Shown: positions 42,682 to 51,793, numbered from the stretch's first letter. The stretch: 64,000 nucleotides of DNA from Paenisporosarcina macmurdoensis (GCF_042658845.1 NZ_JBHSRI010000004.1:10147-74146), one strand, 5' to 3'. Made by a program: numbers and translations. The notes: generated by a model not told the origin, from the letters alone.

Positions 42682-42846
42682 AGTTAACACCACCATTCAC
42701 AGTAAGATGTTGTATTATACGCAAACTAACATCCGACATATGGGGCATCGTCATGGGGTTCTTCTATAAATAGGTCTAAAACTATGATATCGCTAGAAAA
42801 GATGGAGTGAAATCGTTGAAAGAAATGGCATAAAAACGAAGTTTTT

Positions 42847-43404
42847 TTAGACAGAATGCCCTTGTTTCATCTTAATCCAAACCATAAAAAGGACAGCAAT
42901 TGCCAACCCAAAAACAATGAATTGTCCAATACCTAGCCATTTTACAACGGCATACGTGGTAGAAACCTCGATTAATAAAGCTGGAACCTTCCCCATACTG
43001 CTCGCCACTGCGAAGGAACCAAAGCGCATCTTACTGACCGCAGCATACAGCGTAACTAATCCAGAAGGAACGAATGGCATTAAGCGTAAGCCGATCACTA
43101 ACAAAAAGGCTTCTCGAGGAGATGCATCTAACAACTTTTTCATGCGTGGTGTGTGTTTCGACCGATGATCTACAAACTTTCGAAAGCCCTTTCGATATAA
43201 CAAAAAGGCCACCAAACTTCCGGCAATCTCTCCAATAAGAGAAACTGAAAAACCTCCCCAAAAACCAAATACCGTGACATTGATGGCTGTCAGGAATGCA
43301 CTCGGAAGGACACCAATTATACTAATCACGATATTCACAAGTACACTTACCAATATAGCCACAGGAATAGGAACCATGGCCATATAAGATTCAATTATTG
43401 CCAT
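42847..43404 (-). CDS. TVP38/TMEM64 family membrane protein
   Basis: A 185-residue membrane protein with about five helices. Signature segments are TVFGFWGGFSVSLIGEIAGS and LRLMPFVPSGLVTLYAAVS. It is a distant relative of the 40928 protein rather than a recent copy. ATG 43404 follows AAGGGAG; the upstream in-frame TTG is not needed. Function unknown. Confidence 0.82.
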   Translation of the reverse strand: MAIIESYMAMVPIPVAILVSVLVNIVISIIGVLPSAFLTAINVTVFGFWGGFSVSLIGEIAGSLVAFLLYRKGFRKFVDHRSKHTPRMKKLLDASPREAFLLVIGLRLMPFVPSGLVTLYAAVSKMRFGSFAVASSMGKVPALLIEVSTTYAVVKWLGIGQFIVFGLAIAVLFMVWIKMKQGHSV

Positions 43405-43561
43405 AGAAATCTCCCTTACCAAAACTAAGATGCATTTATAGTAGCACGATTTAACTCAACAATGGTGAGGGTATTTGGATACTAAAAAGCTAAACAAGAT
43501 GACTACTCATCTTGCTTAGCTCGTAGCCGTTTATTAAGCATATTGCTTCAAGCTTGAGCAC

Positions 43562-44533
43562 CTACTCTTTAGTCAATTCACCACGCGTCAGTAATTGATT
43601 CCATGTAGCCCCGCTATCAGTCGTTTGGTAGACATCATTTTGCATGGTGACAATCGATATTTCTTGGTCATTTGTAGGGTGTGTAGCAATATAAGTGACG
43701 GCATTATCTTTCGTCAGTTGTGGAACGGAAAGAATGTTTGCTTCTTTTGAAGCAAGGTCAATTTGCACCAACTGCACCTTATCATCTATTAACTCCGCTA
43801 CGTACGCGTGATTTTTACTTAACGTCACATAGGTCACGTACATGTCTTCCTTGAACAGTGAAAAGCTTTGGCCTGCATCCGTGGAAAGGTACAACCCTCG
43901 TTCTGTGCCAATCGCAACAGTTTCGGGTGTGTCTGGATGTGCCGCCATATTGGACATCATATCGGCTTCAAAGCCTTTCATGTCCATAGTAGTCCATTTT
44001 TGGCCATAATCGTCTGTATAAAAGAAGCCGTTATCTAAATTGTCGGCAGGCATTTCATTAAAGACAAAGATGCGATCTGTATGATAGCTAGCCGCTAAAT
44101 AATGAAAATCGATTTCGCCTGCAAACGCATATTGTTTAAATGATTCTCCAACATTGGTACTTTTCAGTAAACCAAGAGGGTTCTCATAATCGGATCCGGG
44201 TTCTGGGTGACCGCTTGAAACAAATCCATCAGCAACCGCCTGAAAGCCCATATAATCGTGTTTTTCGCTCGTGGTTTCTTTCCACGTTCCTTCTTCATAG
44301 AGAAGAGGTCCATTATGGCTGGCAATCATTAAAGCATCTCCAGCACCAGGGTAGCCGAGTCCGTGAATATGGTCCACTTTTACATCCGTTGCTTCCTGAT
44401 AAAAACCTTCTGAAGGAGCGACGGGAGTGTCTTGAGTGGCTCTATCCTCTGTTTTTTCTTTTGTTGTCTCGTTTGATGAACAGGCAGCAAGCGTTACACT
44501 GAGCAGTCCTATCATAATCATCCATTTCTTCAT
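43562..44533 (-). CDS. F510_1955 family (sortilin/BNR-repeat-like) lipoprotein
   Basis: An exported 323-residue protein with lipobox TLAACS. Beta-propeller repeats of BNR/Asp-box type are visible (YTDDYGQKWTTMD, LSTDAGQSFSLF, QTTDSGATWNQL), and the opening DHIHGLGYPGAGDALMIASH is the family mark. Enzymatic activity is not established despite the glycosylhydrolase label given to relatives. It starts ten bases after the response-regulator stop, so it is likely a co-transcribed target or partner. A GTG at 44542 is an alternative start. Confidence 0.8.
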   Translation of the reverse strand: MKKWMIMIGLLSVTLAACSSNETTKEKTEDRATQDTPVAPSEGFYQEATDVKVDHIHGLGYPGAGDALMIASHNGPLLYEEGTWKETTSEKHDYMGFQAVADGFVSSGHPEPGSDYENPLGLLKSTNVGESFKQYAFAGEIDFHYLAASYHTDRIFVFNEMPADNLDNGFFYTDDYGQKWTTMDMKGFEADMMSNMAAHPDTPETVAIGTERGLYLSTDAGQSFSLFKEDMYVTYVTLSKNHAYVAELIDDKVQLVQIDLASKEANILSVPQLTKDNAVTYIATHPTNDQEISIVTMQNDVYQTTDSGATWNQLLTRGELTKE

Positions 44534-44542
44534 GTTCTTCAC

Positions 44543-45217
44543 TCACTTCCATTTGTAGCCGATTCCCCAAACCGTCACGATATAGTCGGACGTTGGAAAT
44601 CCAGCAGTTTTAAGTTTGTCACGCAAATTGCGAATATGTGAATCGACGGTCCGTGAATCCGTACTGGCACGGTCTGGCCATACGACTGCGAGTAATTGAT
44701 CACGTGTATATGTGCGAGTCGGATGAGTCATAAATGTCTCCAATAACTGAAATTCTTTTAAGGTAAGCGAAAGTGTTTGACCATTCATTTGAAACGTATA
44801 AGCAGTTAAATCTAAAATAAAACCATCTCGCACTAATACCGAAGACTCCGCAGAAGAAGACGTCCTCCTTAATACCGCGGTCACTCGAGCTACCAGTTCT
44901 TGTTCGTCAAACGGTTTAACGATATAGTCATCGGCACCAGCTTTCAAGCCTTTGACGACATCGCTCTTATCAGACCGCGCCGTCAGCATAATAATAGGAA
45001 CGTCCGATTTTTGACGAATTTCTTCGCATACTTGCCAGCCATTCATAAAAGGCATCATGATATCTAGTATGACCAAATCGACGTCCTGCGTAGACAAAAG
45101 GTGCAAGCCCTTTTGACCATCGTCACTTGTCAGGCAACGATAGCCATGCGGTGTTAAAAATAGTTCGAGCAATTCCAACATGCGTTTTTCGTCATCGATA
45201 CACAAAAATGTGGTCAT
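44543..45217 (-). CDS. OmpR-family response regulator
   Basis: A 224-residue two-component regulator. The receiver domain (about 3-118) has the acidic pair DDE, the phosphoacceptor Asp in LVILDIMMP and Lys in YIVKPFDE. The C-terminal winged helix (about 130-222) has RTVDSHIRNLRDKL. Its kinase is very probably the gene 314 bp upstream on the same strand, but phased array 8 lies between them, so the regulator may have its own promoter. Confidence 0.92.
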   Translation of the reverse strand: MTTFLCIDDEKRMLELLELFLTPHGYRCLTSDDGQKGLHLLSTQDVDLVILDIMMPFMNGWQVCEEIRQKSDVPIIMLTARSDKSDVVKGLKAGADDYIVKPFDEQELVARVTAVLRRTSSSAESSVLVRDGFILDLTAYTFQMNGQTLSLTLKEFQLLETFMTHPTRTYTRDQLLAVVWPDRASTDSRTVDSHIRNLRDKLKTAGFPTSDYIVTVWGIGYKWK

Positions 45218-45290
45218 TCACTCACCTCGTTTCTTATATCATTTCATAGAGTTCTTAAAAAGACATCTTCGGACTTAAAGATTGGTTATT

Positions 45291-45477
45291 GTCCAATCAC
45301 TTTGGCTTGTCGTCCGTTCAACTTGTGTGATCGTCCGCTCGCTGTGGTGTTGTCCATTCAACTTGAGTTATTGTCCACTCACTGTGGTTTGTCGTCCATT
45401 CAACTTGTGTGATTGTCCACTCACTGTAGCTTGTCGTCCATTCAGCTTGTGTTATCGTCCATTCGCTTGGAGGAGGA
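45291..45477 (-). repeat. 21-bp phased repeat array 8 (nine units)
   Basis: GTCC within KTCCRYTCA begins at 45291, 45312, 45333, 45352, 45373, 45394, 45415, 45436 and 45457: every step is 21 bp except one of 19. On the minus strand the core is RTGGACRA. It fills the gap between the histidine kinase and response regulator genes, both on the minus strand, and is the longest array in the window. Confidence 0.9.
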
Positions 45478-45531
45478 CATCATTCCTCCCGAGAAAGACA
45501 CCAATTCCTCATGTCATGTCGCGCTTTTCTT

Positions 45532-46890
45532 TTATAGAATAACAGTGAAAATACTACCTTTTCCTATATCACTAATCACTTCAATACGTCCTCCGTGTGC
45601 GTCAACCAACTCTTTGACGATGGCCAGTCCAAGACCAGCGCCACCGTATTCACGAGAACGCGACTTTTCAACACGAATGAGTTTCTCAAAAATCACTTCA
45701 TGATCACGCGTATGAATACCGATGCCTTCATCTTCGATTCGAATAACCGTGTGCCCATCTTGGACATATACATCCAAGCGTGTGATCGAATGAATAGGGG
45801 AATATTTACGTGCATTATCTAGTAAATTCACTACGATTTGTTCGACACGAACGGGGTCAACTACCATCTCGAAATCTTCACGAATAGACAGTTCAAGATG
45901 TTTGTCTTCTAACTCAAAAGAATGTTTGACCCGTTGTAAAACAGTTGAGAAGAAGGGAGTAGCTTGAACACTTTCTTTTGAAATGGTGAAGGTGGTTTCA
46001 TCCATCTGTGCTAAATCAAACAAATTCTTCACTAATTCCGTTAACCGAGCGGATTCTTCCTCTAAAATGGACACATAGCGTTGACGTTCTTGTTCGGATA
46101 AATCATCGCGTTTTAAGACGGAAGAATACCCAGATAGATAAGTCAGTGGCGTGCGTAATTCATGGGAAATGGCTGCGAGAAACTCCATACGTTCTTTTTG
46201 GGTATGTTCGAGGTCATCAGCCAACTTTTGAATAGACGTCGACAATTCACCTAGCTCATCTCGACTCTTATGCGTCAACTTCACACGAAAATCTCCCGTA
46301 CTCAAACGTTCCGTCGCTTCTTTCATGCGAATAAGTGGACGCGTAATAATACGTGATAACAATAAGTACAAGACGAATAATATCAATAGACTCGCTACAC
46401 CTGCAATGCCGAAATGTGTATTTAACTTGCTCATTAAAGTATGTAAAGATGTAGTGGATTCAAACATAACTACATATCCTTGTTGCCCGGTATTCGACTC
46501 AAACGGATGAAGCGTCACGATATAATTTTCCTGTTTCCAATCGTCGACAACAACGGAGTCTCGCGCAGGTGCAGATGCCACCTGTTGCTGAAACTGATTC
46601 GTTAAATTTTTCGAAGCGTCTGTACCTGCAAACCACTGACGATCGGCATCCAAAATCGCCACTTGACGTTCAAGATTCGATTCCATCAGTTCGATATGCA
46701 TCAATGTTTCTTCAGAATAGAAATCCTCCAATACATCTCGATGATTGGCTCCACGCTCAAGCAGCTGCGCAAACTGTGCTTCTTCCTGCGAAGTAACTAT
46801 CGTACGATGCAAATAAACCATCAGCAATCCTTCTAGGATCAACACAGCCAACAAAAAATACGCTGCCAACTTTATCGAAATGCGATTCAT
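45532..46890 (-). CDS. Sensor histidine kinase
   Basis: Membrane-bound kinase of 452 residues: helix 1 (about 8-28), extracellular sensing region (30-165), helix 2 (about 168-190), HAMP (190-240), HisKA with the phosphoacceptor AISHELRTPLTYLSGY, and HATPase with NLLDNARKYSP, EDEGIGI and GAGLGLAIVKEL. It should phosphorylate the response regulator downstream. Signal unknown. Here the kinase gene precedes the regulator gene, the reverse of the usual order. Confidence 0.92.
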   Translation of the reverse strand: MNRISIKLAAYFLLAVLILEGLLMVYLHRTIVTSQEEAQFAQLLERGANHRDVLEDFYSEETLMHIELMESNLERQVAILDADRQWFAGTDASKNLTNQFQQQVASAPARDSVVVDDWKQENYIVTLHPFESNTGQQGYVVMFESTTSLHTLMSKLNTHFGIAGVASLLILFVLYLLLSRIITRPLIRMKEATERLSTGDFRVKLTHKSRDELGELSTSIQKLADDLEHTQKERMEFLAAISHELRTPLTYLSGYSSVLKRDDLSEQERQRYVSILEEESARLTELVKNLFDLAQMDETTFTISKESVQATPFFSTVLQRVKHSFELEDKHLELSIREDFEMVVDPVRVEQIVVNLLDNARKYSPIHSITRLDVYVQDGHTVIRIEDEGIGIHTRDHEVIFEKLIRVEKSRSREYGGAGLGLAIVKELVDAHGGRIEVISDIGKGSIFTVIL

Positions 46891-47030
46891 TCTTTACACC
46901 GTCCTCTACTAACTGCCCCAATTGTACACGAAAAATATGAAAAAACTGTGCAGAAAAGCACCACATACACAACAAAATGCTTTAAAAGAGGTAAGATAAC
47001 CATATAAAATCACTAAAAGGACTGACATAT

Positions 47031-47768
47031 ATGAAACTAGCTATCATCACCGACATTCACGGCAATGCACCCGCACTAAAAGCGGTCTTACAAGAAATCG
47101 ACCAACACGCGGATATAGAAGAAATCTGGTGTCTTGGGGATATGATTGCGATGGGACCTGATTCAAACGAAGTACTCGATATCCTATTTGCACGTGAGGA
47201 TGTCCAGATGATTACCGGCAATCACGACGAAGCCATTCTGTCACTCATTGCAGGAGAAGGGCACCCCGATAGCTACAAACACACACGCGAGCACCACGAA
47301 TGGATAGCCAGTCGTCTCCATCCACAACATGTTGCCAAACTCAAAACATTGCCTCGAATGCTTGAGAAAGAACTAAATGGCACCCGAATTTTGGGTATTC
47401 ACTATCATATAGAAGAAACTAAACGACAATTCCATATTCAAGATGAACCTTTTTATACAATTTTAGAGCCCACCTTAGAAAACATGGAGATGATGTTTGG
47501 CGATTATCCCACGGATATCATTTGTTTTGGTCACCACCATCCTGAACATCTATTCCAAGCCAATGGCAAGACCTACCTAAACCCTGGAGCATTAGGTGTA
47601 TCAAAAGGGGAAACTGCCTCATTTGGCATTATTGATGCATCTAGAGAGGAAGCGGAAGTCACGATCCATCAAGTACTTTATGACAAAGCCGCGTTTCTAG
47701 AAAAGTTCGAGCGTTTGCAAGTTCCTCAACGAGAGATTCTGTTTAAGTTGTTTTATGTAGGCGAATAA
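47031..47768 (+). CDS. Metallophosphoesterase (YfcE/DUF2851-neighbour type)
   Basis: A 245-residue calcineurin-like phosphoesterase. Metal-binding motifs: ITDIHGNAPAL, CLGDMIAMGP, ITGNHDEAIL, and FGHHHPEHLFQ near the end, followed by the typical LNPGALGVSK. Usual substrates are phosphodiesters or nucleotides; specific role unknown. AAAAGGA precedes the ATG. Divergent from the histidine kinase. Confidence 0.87.
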   Translation: MKLAIITDIHGNAPALKAVLQEIDQHADIEEIWCLGDMIAMGPDSNEVLDILFAREDVQMITGNHDEAILSLIAGEGHPDSYKHTREHHEWIASRLHPQHVAKLKTLPRMLEKELNGTRILGIHYHIEETKRQFHIQDEPFYTILEPTLENMEMMFGDYPTDIICFGHHHPEHLFQANGKTYLNPGALGVSKGETASFGIIDASREEAEVTIHQVLYDKAAFLEKFERLQVPQREILFKLFYVGE

Positions 47769-47821
47769 AAATGGGTAGTTGAGTTTGGTAAGGAATTATC
47801 ATCAATTAATGCCATAAGAGA

Positions 47822-47854
47822 AACGACAAAAGATACAAATTCGGTCGTTTTTTC
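47822..47854 (+). terminator. Terminator-like hairpin upstream of paralogue 48014
   Basis: AACGAC/GTCGTT stem with a GATACAAATTCG-type loop and six T. Nearly the same hairpin, with a longer stem, lies at 51794-51825 ahead of the paralogous gene. Confidence 0.6.
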
Positions 47855-48013
47855 TGTCTCTCATCTAGTGAAAATTAAAAATGATTTGATTTTGGTTGTA
47901 CCTTGCATTCATTAATAGTGTAATTTGTGAGATAATTATAATAAATTCATATGTAACCCCTTAGTTGGGATATAATTGAAGCAGCAGATGACAATTTAAG
48001 GAGTGAAATTTTT

Positions 48014-48448
48014 ATGACTACTGCTCGTGAATCATCAAAAGTAAATCTGGATTTTTTAGTTCATGACCTTGGTTTGCGCCAGGAAAGAAATACAAAAGTT
48101 TTTCGAAAAGGAAAATTATTTATTATCTCTCCGTCTGTACAAAATAAGAATCACTTGTTTGAAGTTGGAGAAAACATTATGGAGTTATTTGACTCAGAAG
48201 AACAAGAAGGGTATTTATTAGTCCGCTTTAAAGAACAATTTTTAATGGCCAAACTAAAACCATTTGAAAAGAAAATGATGGTAACCGAAACAAAATCCTC
48301 TACAACGAAGCTTCCTCCACATTGGAAGTTTAAAGTAATCGAAGCAACCAACCCATATATTATTAACATGGGGGATAGTGATCTTAGCTATCCAATTCAA
48401 AATCCAAGTAAAAACCAACTAACTCAATTTTTTAATAAAGAAGACTAA
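48014..48448 (+). CDS. Uncharacterised protein, paralogue of 51953
   Basis: A 144-residue soluble protein. It shares most of its sequence with the product of 51953-52381, including ESSKVNL, TKVFRKG..F.ISPSVQN, GYLLVRFKE, HWKFKVIEA and NMGDSDL. No family is recognised and no motif suggests catalysis. AAGGAGTGA precedes the ATG. It has its own terminator and is not beside helicase genes, unlike its paralogue. Confidence 0.68.
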   Translation: MTTARESSKVNLDFLVHDLGLRQERNTKVFRKGKLFIISPSVQNKNHLFEVGENIMELFDSEEQEGYLLVRFKEQFLMAKLKPFEKKMMVTETKSSTTKLPPHWKFKVIEATNPYIINMGDSDLSYPIQNPSKNQLTQFFNKED

Positions 48449-48463
48449 TGGTATGATAAATGA

Positions 48464-48506
48464 AAAATAACCCCTTCAGCTTCAAATGCTGTCAGGGGTT
48501 ATTTTC
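48464..48506 (+). terminator. Terminator after 48014 gene
   Basis: AAATAACCCCT pairs with AGGGGTTATTT, with an inner CAGC/GCTG stem, ending TTTTC. Confidence 0.83.
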
Positions 48507-48549
48507 AATTATGGGAATTGGAGTTCGTAAATAAGGAAGGAGCGTTTAC

Positions 48550-48657
48550 ATGAATAGCCTATTTTTATTAGCAGGTATTGCTGTCTTTATGGTGCTAGCA
48601 GCGGTCATCATTGGCACGATCATCTTAGTTTCAAATAAATCGAAATCGAACAGTTAA
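48550..48657 (+). CDS. 35-residue single-helix membrane peptide
   Basis: ATG 48550 to TAA 48657, with AAGGAAGGAG upstream. One membrane helix (FLLAGIAVFMVLAAVIIGTI) is followed by SNKSKSNS. The next small gene has a similar layout (helix, then KSKPNS), so the two may be diverged copies. Function unknown. Confidence 0.6.
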   Translation: MNSLFLLAGIAVFMVLAAVIIGTIILVSNKSKSNS

Positions 48658-48763
48658 TTCAAAATAATATATGTTCGGGAAACAACACTAAAATGGAATT
48701 AGTTTGAAATTTTTCTTTCAAATACCTAATTACTAGGTAAAATAAGGAAGAGGGGGAATTTAA

Positions 48764-48937
48764 ATGGATACTCTTATTGGATTATCACCGATTATTTTTT
48801 ACATCGTATTAATAGCAGTCATCATTGTTATCTTCAAGTCGGTATCAAAAAAGTCAAAACCGAACAGTGATTTAGAGAGACGAATAAGGGATTTAGAAGA
48901 AGAGGTTCGAAATCTAAAAGATAACAGAGGCATGTAA
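48764..48937 (+). CDS. 57-residue membrane peptide with coiled-coil tail
   Basis: ATG 48764 to TAA 48937 with GAGGGGGA upstream. One N-terminal helix (PIIFYIVLIAVIIVIFKSV) leads into a charged heptad segment (LERRIRDLEEEVRNLKD) that should form a short coiled coil in the cytoplasm. Similar helix-plus-coil peptides occur in Bacillales without assigned function. Confidence 0.65.
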   Translation: MDTLIGLSPIIFYIVLIAVIIVIFKSVSKKSKPNSDLERRIRDLEEEVRNLKDNRGM

Positions 48938-48964
48938 ATAATCGGATCTACTAAAGCACACGTG

Positions 48965-48997
48965 AAACGGCTCATTACATAGGAGCTGTTTTTTTGA
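48965..48997 (+). terminator. Terminator after the small membrane peptides
   Basis: AAACGGCTC pairs with GAGCTGTTT (one G-U), followed by a T-run. Confidence 0.65.
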
Positions 48998-49101
48998 TGT
49001 CTACAAAAAAGATGAAAAGCATCTCCCACCTATTGCCAACAAATAAATATTGATAAAAGAACATGCGTTCGCATATAATAAAGAAAAGGGAGGCGGCTTG
49101 A

Positions 49102-49329
49102 ATGAAAGACACCATTGTGAAAGGTATGAAGCGCCAAGATATTTTGGAAATGGTCTATCTTGCAAAGGACGGGAACATCACTAAACGTCGTGTGAAAGTT
49201 ATTAAAACCTACCAAGACACGTTTCAAGCGTACTGTTTTACCAAGCAGGCCAAACGCACTTTTTACTTTGACAATGTCCTAGCAGCCGTTCCAGTTATTC
49301 GAAGAGAAAGGGAGGACGTCATTTCATGA
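49102..49329 (+). CDS. Small WYL-like domain protein
   Basis: A 75-residue protein predicted to be mostly beta: ILEMVYLAKDGNITKRRVKV and FQAYCFTKQAKRTFYFDNVLA resemble a short WYL-type module. It overlaps the YolD-like gene by four bases, and the two often occur together in Bacillales. GGAGGCGG precedes the ATG. Possible ligand- or nucleic-acid-binding partner of YolD; function unknown. Confidence 0.7.
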   Translation: MKDTIVKGMKRQDILEMVYLAKDGNITKRRVKVIKTYQDTFQAYCFTKQAKRTFYFDNVLAAVPVIRREREDVIS

Positions 49330-49682
49330 AAATCAACCGTGGCCTAAAAGTAGATGGTGACCTGAAAGATCGCGGCAAGATTAAGTGGACGGCCATGATG
49401 CTGCCAGAGCACGTGGCCGAACTCCGCAAATGGCAAGAAGATTACGACAAGGTGAAAAAACCAGAACTGGATGAATTCGATTACGACACGATGCAAGAAG
49501 AAATCGAACGTGCACTCATTAGCGAAATGGAAACACGACTGACCTCGTGGAAAAACGGCAAACTCCACTATCATCGCGGTATTATCAAGCAAGCCAACAA
49601 CCAGCACCTTCGCTACGAAGATCCATACGGCATCCACCAGCTCCCACTTGACGAACTCGTCGGCGTCTTTGTTATGGGGTAA
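49326..49682 (+). CDS. YolD-like family protein
   Basis: A 118-residue protein with the YolD signature: DRGKIKWTAMMLPEH near the start and the C-terminal YEDPYGIHQLPLDELVGV. YolD genes often accompany Y-family polymerase UvrX and are linked to SOS functions, but no polymerase gene is present here. Coupled to the WYL-like gene; terminator follows. Confidence 0.87.
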   Translation: MKINRGLKVDGDLKDRGKIKWTAMMLPEHVAELRKWQEDYDKVKKPELDEFDYDTMQEEIERALISEMETRLTSWKNGKLHYHRGIIKQANNQHLRYEDPYGIHQLPLDELVGVFVMG

Positions 49683-49696
49683 CCTTTAGTGAACAG

Positions 49697-49733
49697 AAAA
49701 AACCTCTTTAGCCAATCACTAAAGAGGTTTTTT
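49697..49733 (+). terminator. Terminator after the YolD-like gene
   Basis: AAAAAACCTCTTTAG pairs perfectly with CTAAAGAGGTTTTTT around a seven-base loop. Confidence 0.87.
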
Positions 49734-49824
49734 CTATGTGCAAATTACTAACGGCTATGACTCCACGAACTTTCTCTACCACATAAGTCACTAGATGACG
49801 ATTAAACTCATAAAAGTGATGGTT

Positions 49825-51306
49825 CTACTCATAGAAGGTGAATTTATTTTTCCCGCTGTTTTTTGATGTATACATGGCTGTGTCTGCATGATTAAGCAGT
49901 TCGTAAAATAAATGGCCATCTTTGGGTAGCTGGCTGATGCCTAAACTGCTCGTAATCTGCATGTCGTGTCCTTGTATTTGGTAGGGTTCGCTAATCGTGT
50001 CAGTAATCAATTGGGCAAACGAGGCAAGTTCCTCTTGTTGTTGATTTTGCACCAAAATGATAAATTCATCGCCACCTATGCGCGCTAACATACCTGGAGT
50101 GTTTTGCATTAAAGTAGTTAAACGGCTCGCAACGGCTTGAAGAAGCGAATCGCCCGCAGCATGACCATATATATCGTTTATTGCTTTAAATCCATCCAAA
50201 TCCATGAACATGATGCCAAGTTGTTCTGAAGATTGAGCATAGCTTTCAAAATCTCGCTGTAAGCGGAAGCGGTTAGGAAGAGCCGTCAAATAATCGAGAT
50301 ATGCGAGTCGTTTGATTTCTTCATGTGATTCCTCAAGGGATTGCATCATGTCGTTGACTGTTTGTTCCAATACGTATATCTCATCTTTGTTTTTTCGACT
50401 GTAACCAAGACGAGTTGTTCCGTCTTGTGATTGTTGGATGTCACGCAGTTGTACCGACAAGGTGGTAACCCGTGAAACGATGAGTCGATCAAGCAAGATG
50501 TAAATTAATAACACAATCATCAAAATCATCACGATGAAGGTTATAAATAAGTTATTGATACTATCTAGTTTTTGAAGGAAGTAGTCCCTATGCTGCGTCA
50601 TAGAGATCTCAACGTAATCTCCACCGTTTATCTCAGTTAAATAAAACGTTCCTTTAAGTTCTTCATTATTAATAACTTGAATGTTTCTTGCTGGCGATGA
50701 CGTTTTGGTGAAATGTTTGAAGTTTGCTAACTCCAATGACAAATCTCTTTCTAACGTTTTAAAAAATGGTTTATCGATAAAACGAATCATGACCATTTTT
50801 CCATTTGAAGGGCCATCTCCACTACTTGGATAAACGTTTTCAATATCGATAAGAGCGAGTCCCTTTGTTGTATGTACAAGAAAAGGAAGTTCTTGATATT
50901 TAGTGTCAGTAACAAGGTTTTGAACTGTTTGTTTAAGTTCAGAATCGACGGGTTCGATTCCTTCGCCGTTTAAATATTGATTGTTTTGATCATAAAATAA
51001 CATATACGCAATTTCTAGATTCTCAAATGTCGCATCCATCAAGTTCCGTTCGATATAGTTATTATCATTGCTTTCAATAAACTCATAGCTATCGTCCCAT
51101 ATTGCCCAATCCATGGAGAGTCTGTTCAATTGTTCTTTTTCAGAAGTAAAATAGTTCTCTACCATGTCCATATTCAGATTTAAGCGCTCACGGTCTAAGT
51201 GATCGCCATCACGGATTAATAGTGGACGGGTTACTAACATGAGAAAAGCCAGAAACAGAATCATAGAAACGCCAATAATGAACATCGTCTGTACTTTTAA
51301 TTTCAA
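49825..51306 (-). CDS. Diguanylate cyclase with CHASE4 sensor domain
   Basis: Makes cyclic di-GMP from two GTP; 493 residues. Helix 1 (about 7-27), extracellular CHASE4 domain (about 30-240, with SMDWAIWDDSYEF), helix 2 (about 243-268), HAMP-like linker, and GGDEF domain (about 335-493) with the active-site ARIGGDEFIIL and substrate-binding DGFKAINDIYGHAAGD. The RxxD product-inhibition site normally five residues before GGDEF is absent (TPGMLA instead). No EAL domain. TTG start at 51306 behind GGGGTGGG. Confidence 0.92.
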   Translation of the reverse strand: MKLKVQTMFIIGVSMILFLAFLMLVTRPLLIRDGDHLDRERLNLNMDMVENYFTSEKEQLNRLSMDWAIWDDSYEFIESNDNNYIERNLMDATFENLEIAYMLFYDQNNQYLNGEGIEPVDSELKQTVQNLVTDTKYQELPFLVHTTKGLALIDIENVYPSSGDGPSNGKMVMIRFIDKPFFKTLERDLSLELANFKHFTKTSSPARNIQVINNEELKGTFYLTEINGGDYVEISMTQHRDYFLQKLDSINNLFITFIVMILMIVLLIYILLDRLIVSRVTTLSVQLRDIQQSQDGTTRLGYSRKNKDEIYVLEQTVNDMMQSLEESHEEIKRLAYLDYLTALPNRFRLQRDFESYAQSSEQLGIMFMDLDGFKAINDIYGHAAGDSLLQAVASRLTTLMQNTPGMLARIGGDEFIILVQNQQQEELASFAQLITDTISEPYQIQGHDMQITSSLGISQLPKDGHLFYELLNHADTAMYTSKNSGKNKFTFYE

Positions 51307-51574
51307 GTTAACCCACCCCAGTCTCTACGCTATTATCTTACTAACATTATACTGCTAATAATGTAATAGAATAGAGAATTGACAGAATATAAAATTTCTA
51401 AAAGTAGGAAATCTGCCCATAAAAGGGTTATATGACCGGTTTAAGAGGATGTATGGAGAAGTGTAGAGATGATTTTTAGTTTTTGAGGTTAAATTACATG
51501 GTGTGGGATAATGATTTTGGAATGGTTTTGAAAAGTAAATATGACTAAGGGCAGTTCCTTTTTTATATTAATAG

Positions 51575-51706
51575 AGGTTGATTTCCGTTTCAGACGGACG
51601 CTTTCCGCGGGCATGGCCTCAGTCTCCTCGACGAGCAAGCTCGCCTGCGGGGTCTTCAGCTCATGCTATTCCCGCTGGAGTCGCCGCCTTCCACTTCAAT
51701 CAACCT
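51575..51706 (-). repeat. Dispersed ~130-bp palindromic element, copy 1
   Basis: A GC-rich block bounded by 9-bp inverted ends (AGGTTGATT and AATCAACCT). It contains CGGACGCTTTCCGCGGGCAT and TGCTATTCCCGC segments. An inverted, slightly diverged copy lies at 58019-58153. Similar intergenic blocks are widespread in Bacillaceae and Planococcaceae genomes; transposase-free MITE-like elements or structured RNAs are possible. Confidence 0.85.
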
Positions 51707-51793
51707 TAAGTTCAAATGCAAAAAAGACAATTATAACTGTTTACAATGTTCTTTGTTTCAATATAGAATCGTCGCCTATTTTCCCATAAACGA

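Noticed and set aside
45282..45703. Open frames of 86-96 codons across array 8
   Set aside because: Same cause: heptad frames from a 21-bp repeat, partly antisense to the histidine kinase.
51541..51789. 82-codon open frame over the dispersed element
   Set aside because: The composition follows the GC-rich palindromic element, and an equivalent frame appears in the other copy only because of the repeat.
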